From Phoronis australis (lineage: Eukaryota > Phoronida > Phoronidae): a DNA stretch of 60,000 bases. The DNA lies in contig NMRA01000017.1 of assembly GCA_002633005.1 (NCBI GenBank), positions 218,443 through 278,442 of the forward strand. Reading direction: 5' to 3'. The notes beneath the pieces were generated by a model that was given only the letters and a program-made list of their open reading frames with translations, had not been told where the DNA came from and did not search any database. Both the position numbers and the translations under genes were made by a program. This document shows, one piece after another, positions 32,400-43,999 of the stretch (positions are counted from its first letter, which is position 1; every line of letters starts with the position of its first letter).

Positions 32400-34547
32400 T
32401 CCTCATTTTTGGTTGATTCCTACTTTTACCTTTCGCCAACGATACATTTGCGTGTGACAGAACGAGGATTGTTGGAAATCATCAAAACAGGGTTCAGCAT
32501 CTTTTAAGTACTACCAAAATTGTAAGACTGTTTCTCAGAGACATACCTGCCGTATACCTCGTACTTATATACATTCATACCGTTATACGTAGCACCAATC
32601 AAGATTAAAAGTAGAAGCGGACAGACACGAGCTACGTTTGATCTGGGAATTATAGCGTTTCGTGTTTATGAGAGCTCAGGTCACGTCTCATGGGAGAAGT
32701 TCAGTGAAAACACCCGACTAAAAAATCCTGCACACACCTGTAAGGGCTCCCGATGTCTATACGTTTGTTTATGGAAAAAGAGTAAAAAAAAATAAGTACG
32801 CCCCGCATGAGCAAATGTGGCTGTATGAATTGGTTGTAAATGCATTTTGGGTCCGAGGCCTTTGATTTAAGATAAACGTAAGTACATCACATAGGCTTAC
32901 ATGTACATGCACGCACACACATGCACAAACGCGCACACGATATACGCATATGTATACATATAAGTATACATTGATTCTTTTGCTGAGGTGATAAGCAAAA
33001 CTGGTACTTGGTCTCGCACCAAACCAGTGCTCGATCTCGCATCCAGCCTCTGTTAGCAGGGGCGAACAAGTCCGCAAAACATCCAAGCTACCTCCCTAGG
33101 CCAAGTGGGTCATTTTGAATTATGTAATGTCTCCTGGGTCATTTTCACATCTTCAAAAGCATTATGTTGGGCTTCGCGAGTACCTTGTGCTTCGTTCTCT
33201 TACGCAAGAGTAAGTTCCCTTTCAAGGAACCTAGACCTATCCCACTGAGGGACGGGGTCAAGCTAATATTCTACTCATCTCATATAGTGAAAAAACGGAT
33301 TAGCCTATTTGTCTCAGGAGATAACTTGGCACTGCTGTTTGTTTGTGTTTTTCGACAATTTAGGTGTCGCTTATTTCTCAAATTTTCTGTATTTTTGTGT
33401 AATATATTCTCCAGACTATAGTACAAATAGAGCCGCAGCCTGGGTCATTGGGTGAGAGATTAAACCAGCACTGAGAATGAACTTGCAAGTCATGACGTTA
33501 GGGGTCCTGAGAAACTTTCTTAAGGAATTGGTCTTACCTTGCCTGTTTACGACGATTTCCGCCGCATACTTGAATTCTTGGCATTATCTTCAGTTCGAAT
33601 GAGAGTCGTTCCTGACCACTAAAAGTGCTGCCCCTCGACTGAATACCGCTGCTACATTTACGTGTAAAGAGCGAACAATGAAAGGCATGGGTTGAAAGAT
33701 ATATCAAATGCGTTTTGTCATCATTTGAATAGAATGTACTGAAACGTGATTGCGTAATATTTGTACGCTGGAGGGGCAGATAGTTTGCAATAAGTAAATA
33801 ACCAAAAAGTAAAACTTTATTTCAAATCAGTATGGTGAAAAACAAATAAACATTACCATACGCAAGTGAACCGACAAGGAATTAGACATATACAAAAATT
33901 AAAAGAGAATATAAAAAAGACAGAATGGTATTAAACTTTATGATTATACAGACCCAACAAAACAGGATGACATACGCCATGATATTGAAAATAAAAGCAA
34001 ATTGTTTCCCAGGAGTATTAGGAAGTTTGCTCGTCGTTTGGCACCTTGGTATCAAACAGAATTGAAATCACTAGAGAAAGTGTGGAAGCGAGTAATAACT
34101 TAGTGACACCGTACGTGTATAGTATGGACAGAGGAAAGGGCAAATATTATTTAAAAGTAAAAGCGCTACTTTGTAAATTCAATGCTGTTTAATAATTCAA
34201 TCCTAATTAAAGAGGCATGGAAAGCGAAAAACAGACTAAATTGCATTATTCAAAGTCGCTCTTTGACGCTGAGACAAAAATCAACGTGTTCACCAGATAT
34301 TTTTTCGGTGTGCTCGTAAACATTTTGGCTTTCTGTTGATGTCAAAGCATTTTTCTTTTAGTTTCAAATTTCAAATAACTGTCTGTCAACTGCTCGACAT
34401 TTCGTTGATTTTTCCCCACAAGACAAAGCACTTCTGCTTATTTGGTCAGCAAGGCATAGACGTAGCACTGCATGTCCCTTGTACGTAAAATGTAACCCTT
34501 GGCCTTTGGTTTAAACGAAATAATGGCGACTGCAAACAGCAGCCCGA
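32400..34547. other. No gene recognised
   Basis: Non-coding, AT-rich, with a CA/TG-rich patch at about 32895-32970. Short open frames here show no family resemblance and no splice context. Confidence 0.4.
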
Positions 34548-34551
34548 TTAA

Positions 34552-34834
34552 AGGCGAAGACAAGCTTTTTTCATGTCATTTTTAGCAAAAAGAAAGTTCT
34601 TTGATTATCCCAGACATATTTTTAATTAATTACAGCTTTTCGTAATTTGATTAATTTCTCGTCCTCTACTCCGAAAGTGACGTTTTGGGAGGCAAGAGTT
34701 TCGCGCCAATTTCTTTTCATTATATTCTGATTGTGAGAACTGTCGAGTCAGTCATTGTTCTACCTCGTTTGTGATAAGTTCGGTAGTCGTTTGCTTTTGT
34801 TTACAAGTCAGTCAACATGCCACGCTGTTGCTGC
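34552..34834 (+). repeat. Left terminal inverted repeat
   Basis: About 90% identical by eye to the reverse complement of 35579-35860. Its inner end covers the THAP start codon and the next few codons. Confidence 0.88.
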
Positions 34835-35240
34835 GTGCCGGGATGTACTCATTATCGTCTCACGCGCGCTTTGGGTACCTTGCGTCGCTTTCCGAAGGAT
34901 GACACACTTCGCCGTACTTGGCTAGCAGCGCTACCCGTCCACGCAACGTACAAAGTAATGGAGGTTTACCAAGTGTGTGGCAAGCATTTTCTGCCGTCAG
35001 ATTATGACAGATATGTACGCTGAATTGATGAAGGTCCCTGCGAAACAACGCCTGAAGAAGGGTACCATACCGTCGCTGTTGATTACCGGCAGAGCCCCGT
35101 CTCCAACCCCGAGAAGTGCGTTTTTGACGCGAGAAGCCTCGCTAGCTGTAGCCAGTATATACAGTGACTGGAGGCGCTTCATCTACTGTCACTCGTGCCT
35201 CCGAACATACCTCATTGCGTGCAATTCCGGGAACTAGCAG
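34817..35240 (+). pseudogene. THAP-domain protein fragment, frame-broken
   Basis: THAP domains are C2CH zinc fingers that bind DNA in transposases and host transcription factors. The frame from 34817 gives MPRCCCVPGC, a KDDTLRRTWLAAL segment and VCGKHFLPSDY. Zinc ligands fall at C5, C10, C54 and H57, the same positions as in human THAP1. Phe25-Pro26 and Trp35 are also conserved. The frame stops at 35023, while the expected C-terminal box of THAP domains (A-V-P-T-F type) appears as LKKGTIPSLL in another frame at about 35052-35081, indicating a frameshift between about 35000 and 35045. No catalytic transposase region follows. Confidence 0.85.
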
Positions 35241-35578
35241 TGATTTGCCCTGTGCTGTTGTCTCTAGCTCAGAGCCTGTAAGCAGCCCTGCAGCGATGTT
35301 GAGTAGTGTGAGTGAATACAGGCCCAGTTCAACACCCAGTGAAGAGGACAGCTCGTCATCCAATGAACAGATCGGTGAGCCTAACTTGATAAGCTTATCG
35401 TGGACTTTTATTGGAGCTATTTGGAAGGTGCCAGGTGTGTGGCGAGGGAGTCATACGGCTGGATGTAAGCAGTTTGGGTGCTCAGATCACCCTCCAGTGG
35501 GAGTGTGTCGCGGGACACTCGGGCAAGTGGGACAGTTCTTCCTCTGTACGTGAGACGATAATGAGTACACCCCAGTAA

Positions 35579-35860
35579 GCAGCAACAGCGTGGCATGTTG
35601 ACTGACTCGTAAGCAAAAGCAAACGACGACCGAACTTTTCACCAGCGAGGTAGAACAATGACTGACTCGACTGCTCTCTCAGTCAGACTATATGAAAAGA
35701 AATTGGCGCGAAATTCTTGCCTCCCAAAACGTCACTTCCGGAGTAGACGACGAGTAATTGATTAAATTACGAAAAGCAGTAAATAAGTGAAAAATATGTT
35801 TGGGATAATCAACGAACCTTATTTTTGCTAAAAATGACATGAAAAAGGTTGCCTTCGCCT
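35579..35860 (-). repeat. Right terminal inverted repeat
   Basis: Inverted copy of 34552-34834. It includes an antisense copy of the THAP start (agcaacagcgtggcatgttg at 35581), which implies that the right end was rebuilt from the left end or the reverse. Confidence 0.88.
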
Positions 35861-35907
35861 TTAAGAGACAACTGATGTTACAAACGTGTCGCAGTATTCA
35901 AATCGGC

Positions 35908-37886
35908 TAAATCACAATCAAGGTCCATATTCGAGAGTTGACTGTGTTACGATCTAAAATAAATTTGTTTGGTCATTTACCAAATGCCAACTGAATCTCA
36001 TATGCAAAGAGTTATTTAGTTGTGCAAATTAAAAAAGAATCATCAAAATCGGACAATGTTTGATAAATTTATGCATGTTTTTGTCTATGAATTTCATTCA
36101 TTGTTAGCGTTACGAGTGGCCATTTTCAAAATTACAATTTTCAACTGTCAACAATAGAAAAGAAATTTATTTTATTAAGTAAGCAATTGCTTTGATATGA
36201 CTGGGAATAACTTGAAGAGTTACTTTCAGAAACACTTAGATGAAGTTCTGCTTAATCATTGAGAAATGGTAGGGTTCATCATAAAACAGGCTCTCGCTAC
36301 GAAAGTTGTAAATTGTGTGTTTCTAACCCTCACTTACTGTAAAGAAGGTTAAAACCTAAAGTTCATGCTCTGTAATAAAAAGAACTGCAGAATATGTTAG
36401 CCCAGGCAACACAGCAAATTATTCAATATCTAAACAAACCAAAAGTTTGGGTATTGACTGGGTTCTGCTATGTTGAAAATGGGCCAAAAAGGCTAACAAA
36501 ATGTAGTGTACGTACCCTCATGTTTTAATTTGTGCCTATTTTCAAAGTATGGCAGATATGCACATGAATGTTGTGCTTTTTATTTTTTCTCTTTGAATTG
36601 ATTTAGTAAATCAACTAACTCTCAATAGATTCTTGGTATTTAGTTACAAACCTCACATGTCATTGAAATGTAGTGTACGTACCCCGATGTGAACAAATAC
36701 CATGAAACAAAAATATTACACAGTAAGTATGCAACATTTGTCACAGACAGTTTCCTCCATTAAAAATGCTAGGTTAAAAGGCTATTAATTACAAATGCAT
36801 TTGTTTTGAGTGAAATATTAGCATTTGTGTAGTGTACGTACCCCTATATTTTCAAAGAATGGCAGACAGATATACACATTTATGCTGTATGTTTTATTTG
36901 TTCTCTTTGAATAGATTTGGTAAATGAACTAACTCTCAGTAGATTCTAAGTATTTTTTATAAACTTGACAAGTCATTGAAATGTAGTGTACCTACCCCTG
37001 TGTAGTGTACGTACCTTCAACCTTTGCGCTATAAAGTATTGCCCACAAGTATTTTTACATAATACTGTTCTCATGAACAATAGAATGCATCCAGTCTGAC
37101 AAAAAATGCACATTATTAAATTTGTGTACAATAAAATACCACATAGGACTTGGCTAGTAACATCCTAGAAGACATGTCATGTGACAACTGATGCTGCAGA
37201 GACGGGTTCTCTATCTCTCAAGACAACTTGCAACAAAACAACTAGAAGAGGCCGCACACAACTCGAGATCATCCCATATATATGCAACTTATTTATAATT
37301 TGACGTTGATTCACTTGCGTAGTGTACGTACCCCCCAAACAGTACCATTTTTTACTGTTTACAAGTTGAACACTGGGCCTAGCATTGCTTTGACTATTTT
37401 GACCAACTGGTGAATGTGTTGAAAACAGGCAAATAGCACCAATAAAGTTTTTGTAAAAAGTAATTACTTGTCATTTTCTTTTTGTAAGAATCAGATTGCA
37501 AGAGAAGAAGTTCTCATTATACTGTGTTAAGATATGCAATGTATCATCATCTAGAACAACTTGATCAGCACGGTAATAACTTTTCTTACTTAAGTATGTG
37601 ATACTTCTTCAATTTGATCAAGAACTTATTTAATTAACAGCTACCTTATGAATTTTTGCATGATAGAAGTGGGCTGTGACCACAAGTTGTAGTGTACCAA
37701 CCCTAATTTTATACAACTGCGATGCATTAGGCCATAAAATTTTATTCAGTGGTTCTTGTGCAAAAATACTTTAGATTACAAACCTGGAATGATGGTACTT
37801 TAAAATAACCCAGCTTTAACAGTTGTATGACAACCTTCATTTTTCACCAAAAGTGGCCACCGAATATGGACCTTGATTGTGATTTA
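35908..37886. mobile_element. Putative 2-kb element with 26-bp inverted ends
   Basis: The 26 bases at 35908-35933 are the exact reverse complement of 37861-37886 (core aatcacaatcaaggtccata). The left end lies 44 bases from the Kolobok-like element. The interior is AT-rich, has no long reading frame, and carries the repeated gtagtgtacgtacc motif. No target duplication was recognised, so the boundaries and class are uncertain. Confidence 0.5.
36500..37012. repeat. Diverged tandem duplication (about 325 bp) with repeated GTACGTAC motif
   Basis: The segment from 36501 recurs from about 36826 in the same orientation (shared parts include tgtagtgtacgtacccc, ttttcaaagaatggcagaca or a close variant, and tctctttgaat). 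The motif occurs at about 36505, 36669, 36829, 37001, 37319 and, degenerate, at about 36981 and 37688. Confidence 0.75.
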
Positions 37887-39595
37887 CCCGAATATATTTT
37901 AAAAATGCACTTGGCCTTTCTCTTTGGGAAATTCCTTGCTTCACTGGCTTGCCTCATCCTGTGGTGTCGACAATCTGCTGTTATATCCTTCTTGTCACTC
38001 AGCTGTTTGTCGAATGAGCATGCGCGCACCCAGCCTCTAGTTTGGGGGGCTCGAATTTCTAACCAAGTGGACCTTTTGCTAACAGAAAAGCTGGAGGACT
38101 AACAAAACAAAGAACGGGGTACCACCTTCAGAACTGTGAACTGTGCGTCTGCGCTTTTTTAGTGGACTTTTGTCTCGTTTCCACGGTCTTTTTGTTTCTC
38201 TGAGGCAGACCTTTTTGCCCACTTCGCCAAATGGGGGAAGGGCTCCTTCGAGCACCCCGAGCCCCCCCCCCCGGGTGCGCACATAATGAGTGTGAGCGTA
38301 TGTGCGCATTTATGGAGGAAGATTAGGAAGTCTGTGGTGACCAGAATTTTTCTGGCTTCGCGCGTATTTCAAAAATCGTGAATTTTGTGATTTTTCGACG
38401 TAGAAATTCCCTCACAGAGGAAAGTGAATAACTCTGTAGTAGACGTTGCGAGATGGTCGTTTCGTCAGAAATTGTTTAAAATGTATTTTTGGCGAGCTTT
38501 CGGGTCCCATGCCTCTGAAATAAAAACTAATCCTATTTTGAACATTCAATGGAACTGTGTAAATTCGATCCCGTTTTTGTAAACTCAATCCTATTTTAGA
38601 AAGTAGATCCTATTTTTAGAAATTCAATGCTACTTTAAAAATTTAGTCCTATTTCATCAATGCAATGCGCTTGAAGACTTCAGATTTGTGTTGCAGAAAC
38701 ATAACAAGGAAATGGTTAAACCATAAGGGAAACAATTTCAATGATTCAAAACGAAAGATTCCTACGCTTTAAAGATCAAGATTTTAGAATATGGTCCCTC
38801 GCAGTCGTCGTGAAGAATTTACTCAGGCATTCATTCAAAGTTAAACGCCTTTATAATTTAATTGGACCTCTGGTGCCGTTTGATACTTCACTAACTAAAA
38901 TCAGGATGCAGCGACATCTACAAAAAATGTGATAGACTAATTACTCCAATTACCTATCCGCAGGTAAGGGTACTTTCTTTCATAGAGCTACAAAAGGTAG
39001 CACAGTGAAAATATAGACCATTCAACTTACAAATAGTACGTGCGATATGATTTTTGCAAATCTGAAATTACCCTAAATACTGTTTTGGTGAATTTTAGTG
39101 ACGAAATAACGTTTGGTGCGAAGTTGGCGGCGACTGGGGAGTAGAAATGGTAACATTAAGGGGCGGCATTTTGACGAAATTTGTGGTCTGTGTCTGTTCC
39201 CCAATAATGTCTTCCTGGTTTTGCTTCTCTATGGGCTGATGGTACATGTTCTAGTGTTCTCATCAGGGTTCGTGAGCGTGGTGTATACCACGCTCAAATT
39301 TTGGGACCCCACGCTTGTGTTGATCCTTCATGTTCATTTTTACTGATCGTCCGACTAAAAGGCTCTTGAATAGTTTCATGGAAAAATGTCTACAGTAGTG
39401 GCCGCATTCGTCTAATCACCCACAAAAATAAGAAAGAAAACAAAAACGTTGGTCTCCCATTCGGAACTTTGCTGAACATTACGATTTACAGCGTTACATC
39501 CAACACCTTCAGATCTAGCCCAATCTGTGAGAACAGTGTGGTCGCCGGATATGCCCAAGAAGTTGTAAAAAGGTTTTCTCCTGAACAGAGCCTCT
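37887..39595. other. No gene recognised
   Basis: Non-coding. It contains a C-rich run at about 38260-38272 and a short degenerate tandem of tcctattttagaaa-like units at about 38530-38655. No coding or mobile element signature was found. Confidence 0.4.
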
Positions 39596-39599
39596 AGAT

Positions 39600-40027
39600 T
39601 CATAGGCGGATTTGGGGGGCAGGGGACCCTCCCCCCTCCCCTTGGCTGCCGCCAAAAATATGAAACGGCAAGAGCGTGAGGAAATATTGAGTTTAGAAAG
39701 TTTAGTAATCCCGGTAATTAACACGGGGGTGAAACAAGATTTGGGGGGGGGGGCTCAGACCTCATTGCAAGCCAAGCGTCCCATCGAGACAACCGGTGCA
39801 ACCCGTCTTCCGTTTTATTTATTTATTTTTTTTAGTTGGCCGAAAAATNGCGTCCCATCGAGACAACCGGTGCAACCCGTCTTCCGTTTTATTTATTTAT
39901 TTTTTTTAGTTGGCCGAAAAATTCGGTCACCCCTAGAATTTAAGCTGGGTGCGCGCAGGCAAGAGTTCTGTGCGCGATTGCCCAAGACAGAATGTTGCCC
40001 CCTTATGTTATCCTAGATCCGCCTCTG
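39600..40027. mobile_element. MITE-like repeat with AGGCGGAT ends
   Basis: The left end (cataggcggatttgggg) and the right end (tagatccgcctctga, inverted) share aggcggat and flank a G/C-homopolymer-rich interior. The inverted termini are short, so the class is uncertain. The interior contains the 73-bp duplication around an N. Confidence 0.4.
39776..39922. repeat. Exact 73-bp direct duplication around a single N
   Basis: Positions 39776-39848 and 39850-39922 are identical over 73 bases, separated only by the N at 39849. A true tandem repeat this perfect with an N exactly at the junction is less likely than an assembly overlap left unmerged. Confidence 0.93.
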
Positions 40028-43000
40028 AGATTGGCTGGTAAATTTATTTTCACAGATGCTGGAGTTAAAAACTGAACATCTTTGAATTAAATTGATTTTA
40101 ATTGATGATAATAACTATCTTCATGAAAGATGTTTAAGCAAAACTATAACAATGAAAAGAACGTCATCTTGTGAAAACGTTATCTTACGATTTTGATTGG
40201 AAGCGGCATTTCGATAAAGAAAATACGTCACACAGAGATGATTACGTTGAATGGCGCGCAGTAATTAATAACAAAACAAAACAGCTTAATTTTGGTATCT
40301 ATAAAGCATTCCTCAAAACTTTGAAATAACCATAACACTTTAAAGCTGTTGCATGATTTTCATTCTAAAACTTTATTTCTTTGAAAATAAAGTCAAAAGT
40401 TAATTTGCTTTGTCATCTTCATTCTGGCACTATTTTTTAACGCGCATAATTTTGTCGTCAGCTTCGATCAAAATTTTATCCTGACAACTACAGTCAAGAA
40501 ATTATAAAGGCGATTTTAAAAAAGTTGAAGAAATTTCAAGAAATTGAAGAGTATCTTAGCGAACAAGGGACGGCGATTTAATACATTTGTAGATAGGTAA
40601 GGGCTGACATATTTGATCTAAATTTCCGTCAAATTAAGTCCATGATATGAGAACTGTTCATACTTCATAGTTATACGGGTCCGCCATAACAGCCATCGAA
40701 ACAAAATCTGCCATTCCTCGAAAAAAGGCAAAGTTATTTGTCTCAAAAATGACACAAACACAACGTACACCAAATTGTTACACGTTTTTCACACTTACTC
40801 TTCCAATTACACTCAATAAATTGGGTGTCGGTGCACCGTCTTTAATAAGAGGTCATTTCAAACAATTTTGGCGGGCTGAAACATCAGCAACGGAAAAAAA
40901 TTACACCAGGAAAATGAAACTCAAATGTGCAACGTGCAACAGCTCGCGTGTATTACGATTCTCTTTGAGCGTGTGGAATTAGTACTTTCTAACTTGATTT
41001 TGGACCGTTAGCATTGAGACCACCCACTGTATTTCTCTTATTTAAGTTGATGTAAGCTTGCCTTCTATCAATGTTCGTCTGATTCATATTATTGCTATCG
41101 ATTTGCTTAACACTGGTCTTCGTGCTCCTTACTCTGATGAGGATTGAATTCTGGTTTTGAGAGTAAATGACACGTGGTTAGTGACCATGCTGGGGGTATA
41201 CACGTAAAATAAACAGCCATGACAAGCCAATTAGGCTCAGTTGATCATCGCCTTCAGCAATAACAAACAATCAGTTGTTCGCAATCTCAGAACCCACCTA
41301 TAATCTGAGTAAAGAGCGAGAAGAGACCTATTTTATAACACAAGAAATCTACTCAGTCAAAAGTCATTTTCCACAAAATCTGGAATTATTGCAACTTAAC
41401 TAAACAATTGTAACAATAGTTTGTGGCATTACCGGATCACTCATGATATTGGAGACAACTTGTAATATACTATGTAGGCCTCCCAACAATTCCACCTTTT
41501 GAGATCTAGATCTAGACCTTGAGTTAAGTGTAGAAACGTCCATTTTTGTTATGTATCAAAATTTTAACAGATTATCATGCTAATCATATCAGTTAGATTT
41601 TTCAGGCTGATGGATGACATAAGGACATCTCTTTGACACCATGGGTTGTGCTATTAAGAAGCAACTTGAGATCATGGTTAGTATTGTCGTGAACTCGTTT
41701 TTGGTTATTGTAAGTGTTGGTTTATGATTTATCTGAAAAAAAGTTGTAATGGCAGATTTGATCCTTTTGCATAGAATGAGGTAAAACAAATCTTGTGTTA
41801 ATGTATATGTTTTTCATGCTAAAATGCAGAGGATATTCAAAAAACTTGAGATGTTTTTCGAAATTATTAATTGTATCTGTGGGCGTGATTTGTAGATCGG
41901 ACATTTCTTCAACTCTTATTTTTGTAAAAGAAAATGTTACTGCCACTGAATATTGTTTTTCTTTATTTTCAGGTGTCAAAGATGGCCACGTGTTCATCCT
42001 TCAGCCACTGAAACGAGGAGAAAAGTAGAAGATTGCGGTTAGAAATAGGCCCAACCATTAAGGGCAATGTTGCATTTTAAGGCGCTTTTGATCAATTTGG
42101 CACGTTTTGCTTACTCTGGATTCGATACTTTCGGTCAATTTTCATAAGAACAAAATGAACAGTTTGGCATGGTGTTTAAGGCAATTGTTTATGCAACGTT
42201 CTGACTGAAAATCTGAGGCGCCTCAGACATTGAAAGGCTAACTTTAAGAGTTTGATATTTTCCTAACTTGATCGCTGCGTCAAGTACAGAGATTATGCAC
42301 TGGTCTGTTTTCACTCAGAACCACTTCCTTAATTATGTGAACGAGTAACCTAAAAACAAGGATGATTTTCAAAATTTTCACTTTTGTCTGTGCCAAACAA
42401 TTATTGCTTATCAAACAGCATTTTCAGTTGTGTATAGTAATGATACGAAGCACTGTTTGTGCGCCACTCCCTTTTTCAGACATTGTTCAACAAATCATCA
42501 TTAACGTGTATTATCTATTGACCTGCAATAACTGTCTTACTGTGCCCCTTTTCATGTTTCGTAGACAGTTGTTGGGAGGTCCACGTTACCTCAGTTGTAG
42601 TTATTACCGTGTTCACTCAGGTATAAACTTAGAGCTCCAAAAATAGGGGTGGGTTTATACACTGGTGTGTTTGTATCGGACATTTGTGTGTAAGACCATC
42701 GGATAGTATCATACATTCGATGTCCTTTAGTTTTTGATTTGGTTTACTCCTCTGGTTGGTAACTGTTGGCGGGTACCATCTCTCGACCCAGCGCTTCAGA
42801 AATCACCCAATGCCACAGGTATTTTTATACTTTTCCGTCGGTAGTGCGCTTCCCTACATATGGAAACGTGCAAAAACGCAATCTTTTTAACAGAGACCTC
42901 CATAACTTTGGGTTGGAATGAATCAGATACACGATTTTTGAAACGCTCAATAGCACATTTATATTGTGTTGGCAACTGAAAAATTGGAGATTTTGACAAA

Positions 43001-43984
43001 TTTTTGAAATGTCAGTAATGAGGAGTGTGTTTCCTGAATTGTGCACACGCTTTCGATTAACTTAAAATATTACTTTCCAGGCCGTTTGCACTGGTTCTAT
43101 TCTGCACAAAATGGCAGAAGTTTTTACAGCACCATAAAATATGCACATCACTAGATTTTCGAAATATTTTGGTAACACAATCTTTACTTGCATATTTGTT
43201 TTCATCACTTTAGAGTGTCAAGGCTGTGAATTCTGTAATAAGTAGCAATTCTATGCATATCTAATCATTTTATAATTATAAAAGCTTGTGCTTATAATTT
43301 GAATTAGTCGTCGCAATAAAGAATAATATTGGCCTTTATCGCAGGCAGGGTAGAACGAATTGAATGAGCTTTATTGTTGTAATTGGTATATATTATACAT
43401 TACATGCATTGATGAAAGATTATTTGCTTGAAGAGATAGCAACTAAACACTTTACCGTAAAGTTGTAAAATGAACGTAAATCAACGATGTTTGTTACAAA
43501 ATATTTAAGAAACATGGTTATTTGTCTGTTGCGTATATTAACCTGAATAGTTTTTAAAACCTCCCAATTCTGTGAAGAATAAATTGATGTCAAAAATGCG
43601 GGGAGATAATGCTATTAAAGGAGGTTCCTCGTTTACAGTTTGAAAAAACCCAAACCACACTCTTTGTCACATTAATTACTTTTACACTAACTTGACAAAA
43701 TTCTTAAAACCTTCTTAATTTGAGTTGTAGCTGGCGAGTATTATGCATCTATTAGTAACCTCATTCTGATGAAGAATTGTCGTTTGCGTTTTGGCCTTTT
43801 TTCGTTCATATGGAAAGTCTCGTGCAGCGGAAAAGTTTGACAGCATTTTCTGATGCATGATGCCTAGAATTATGGGGGCTTATATCGGGGTGTGGGCTTA
43901 TACCAGAGCGTATAAGATATGTCCAAAACGAGCTAAAATATTCGGTTTTTATGAGCTAAGAACTAACCCGTTTAATGTTTACAG
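40028..43984. other. Mostly no recognisable gene; presumed upstream region or intron of the giant-exon gene
   Basis: AT-rich with no frame I can assign. A short segment at 41973-42028 has a good acceptor (tttattttcag) and ends in TAG, but is too short to place. A splice acceptor (tttacag) at 43978-43984 precedes the giant exon, so a 5' UTR exon of that gene may lie in this stretch. Confidence 0.4.
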
Positions 43985-43999
43985 ATCAAATAACAAACA

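Larger units (their letters stand above)
34552..35860 (+). mobile_element. Kolobok-like DNA transposon relic with THAP gene and long TIRs
   Basis: The element is bounded on both sides by TTAA (34548-34551 and 35861-35864). Its ends are inverted repeats of about 280 bp (34552-34834 and 35579-35860) that share aggcgaag at the tips and tcatgtcatttttagcaaaa further in. TTAA target duplications and a THAP domain in the transposase are hallmarks of the Kolobok superfamily; P elements also carry THAP but make 8-bp duplications. Only the N-terminal domain remains, so the element is non-autonomous. Confidence 0.82.

Noticed and set aside
39612-40016. 134-codon open frame on the plus strand
   Set aside because: It crosses the single N and the exact 73-bp duplication, so the frame is an assembly product.
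41973-42028. Possible terminal exon reading VKDGHVFILQPLKRGEK before TAG
   Set aside because: It has a good acceptor, but it is too short and unrecognisable and has no upstream exons to join.
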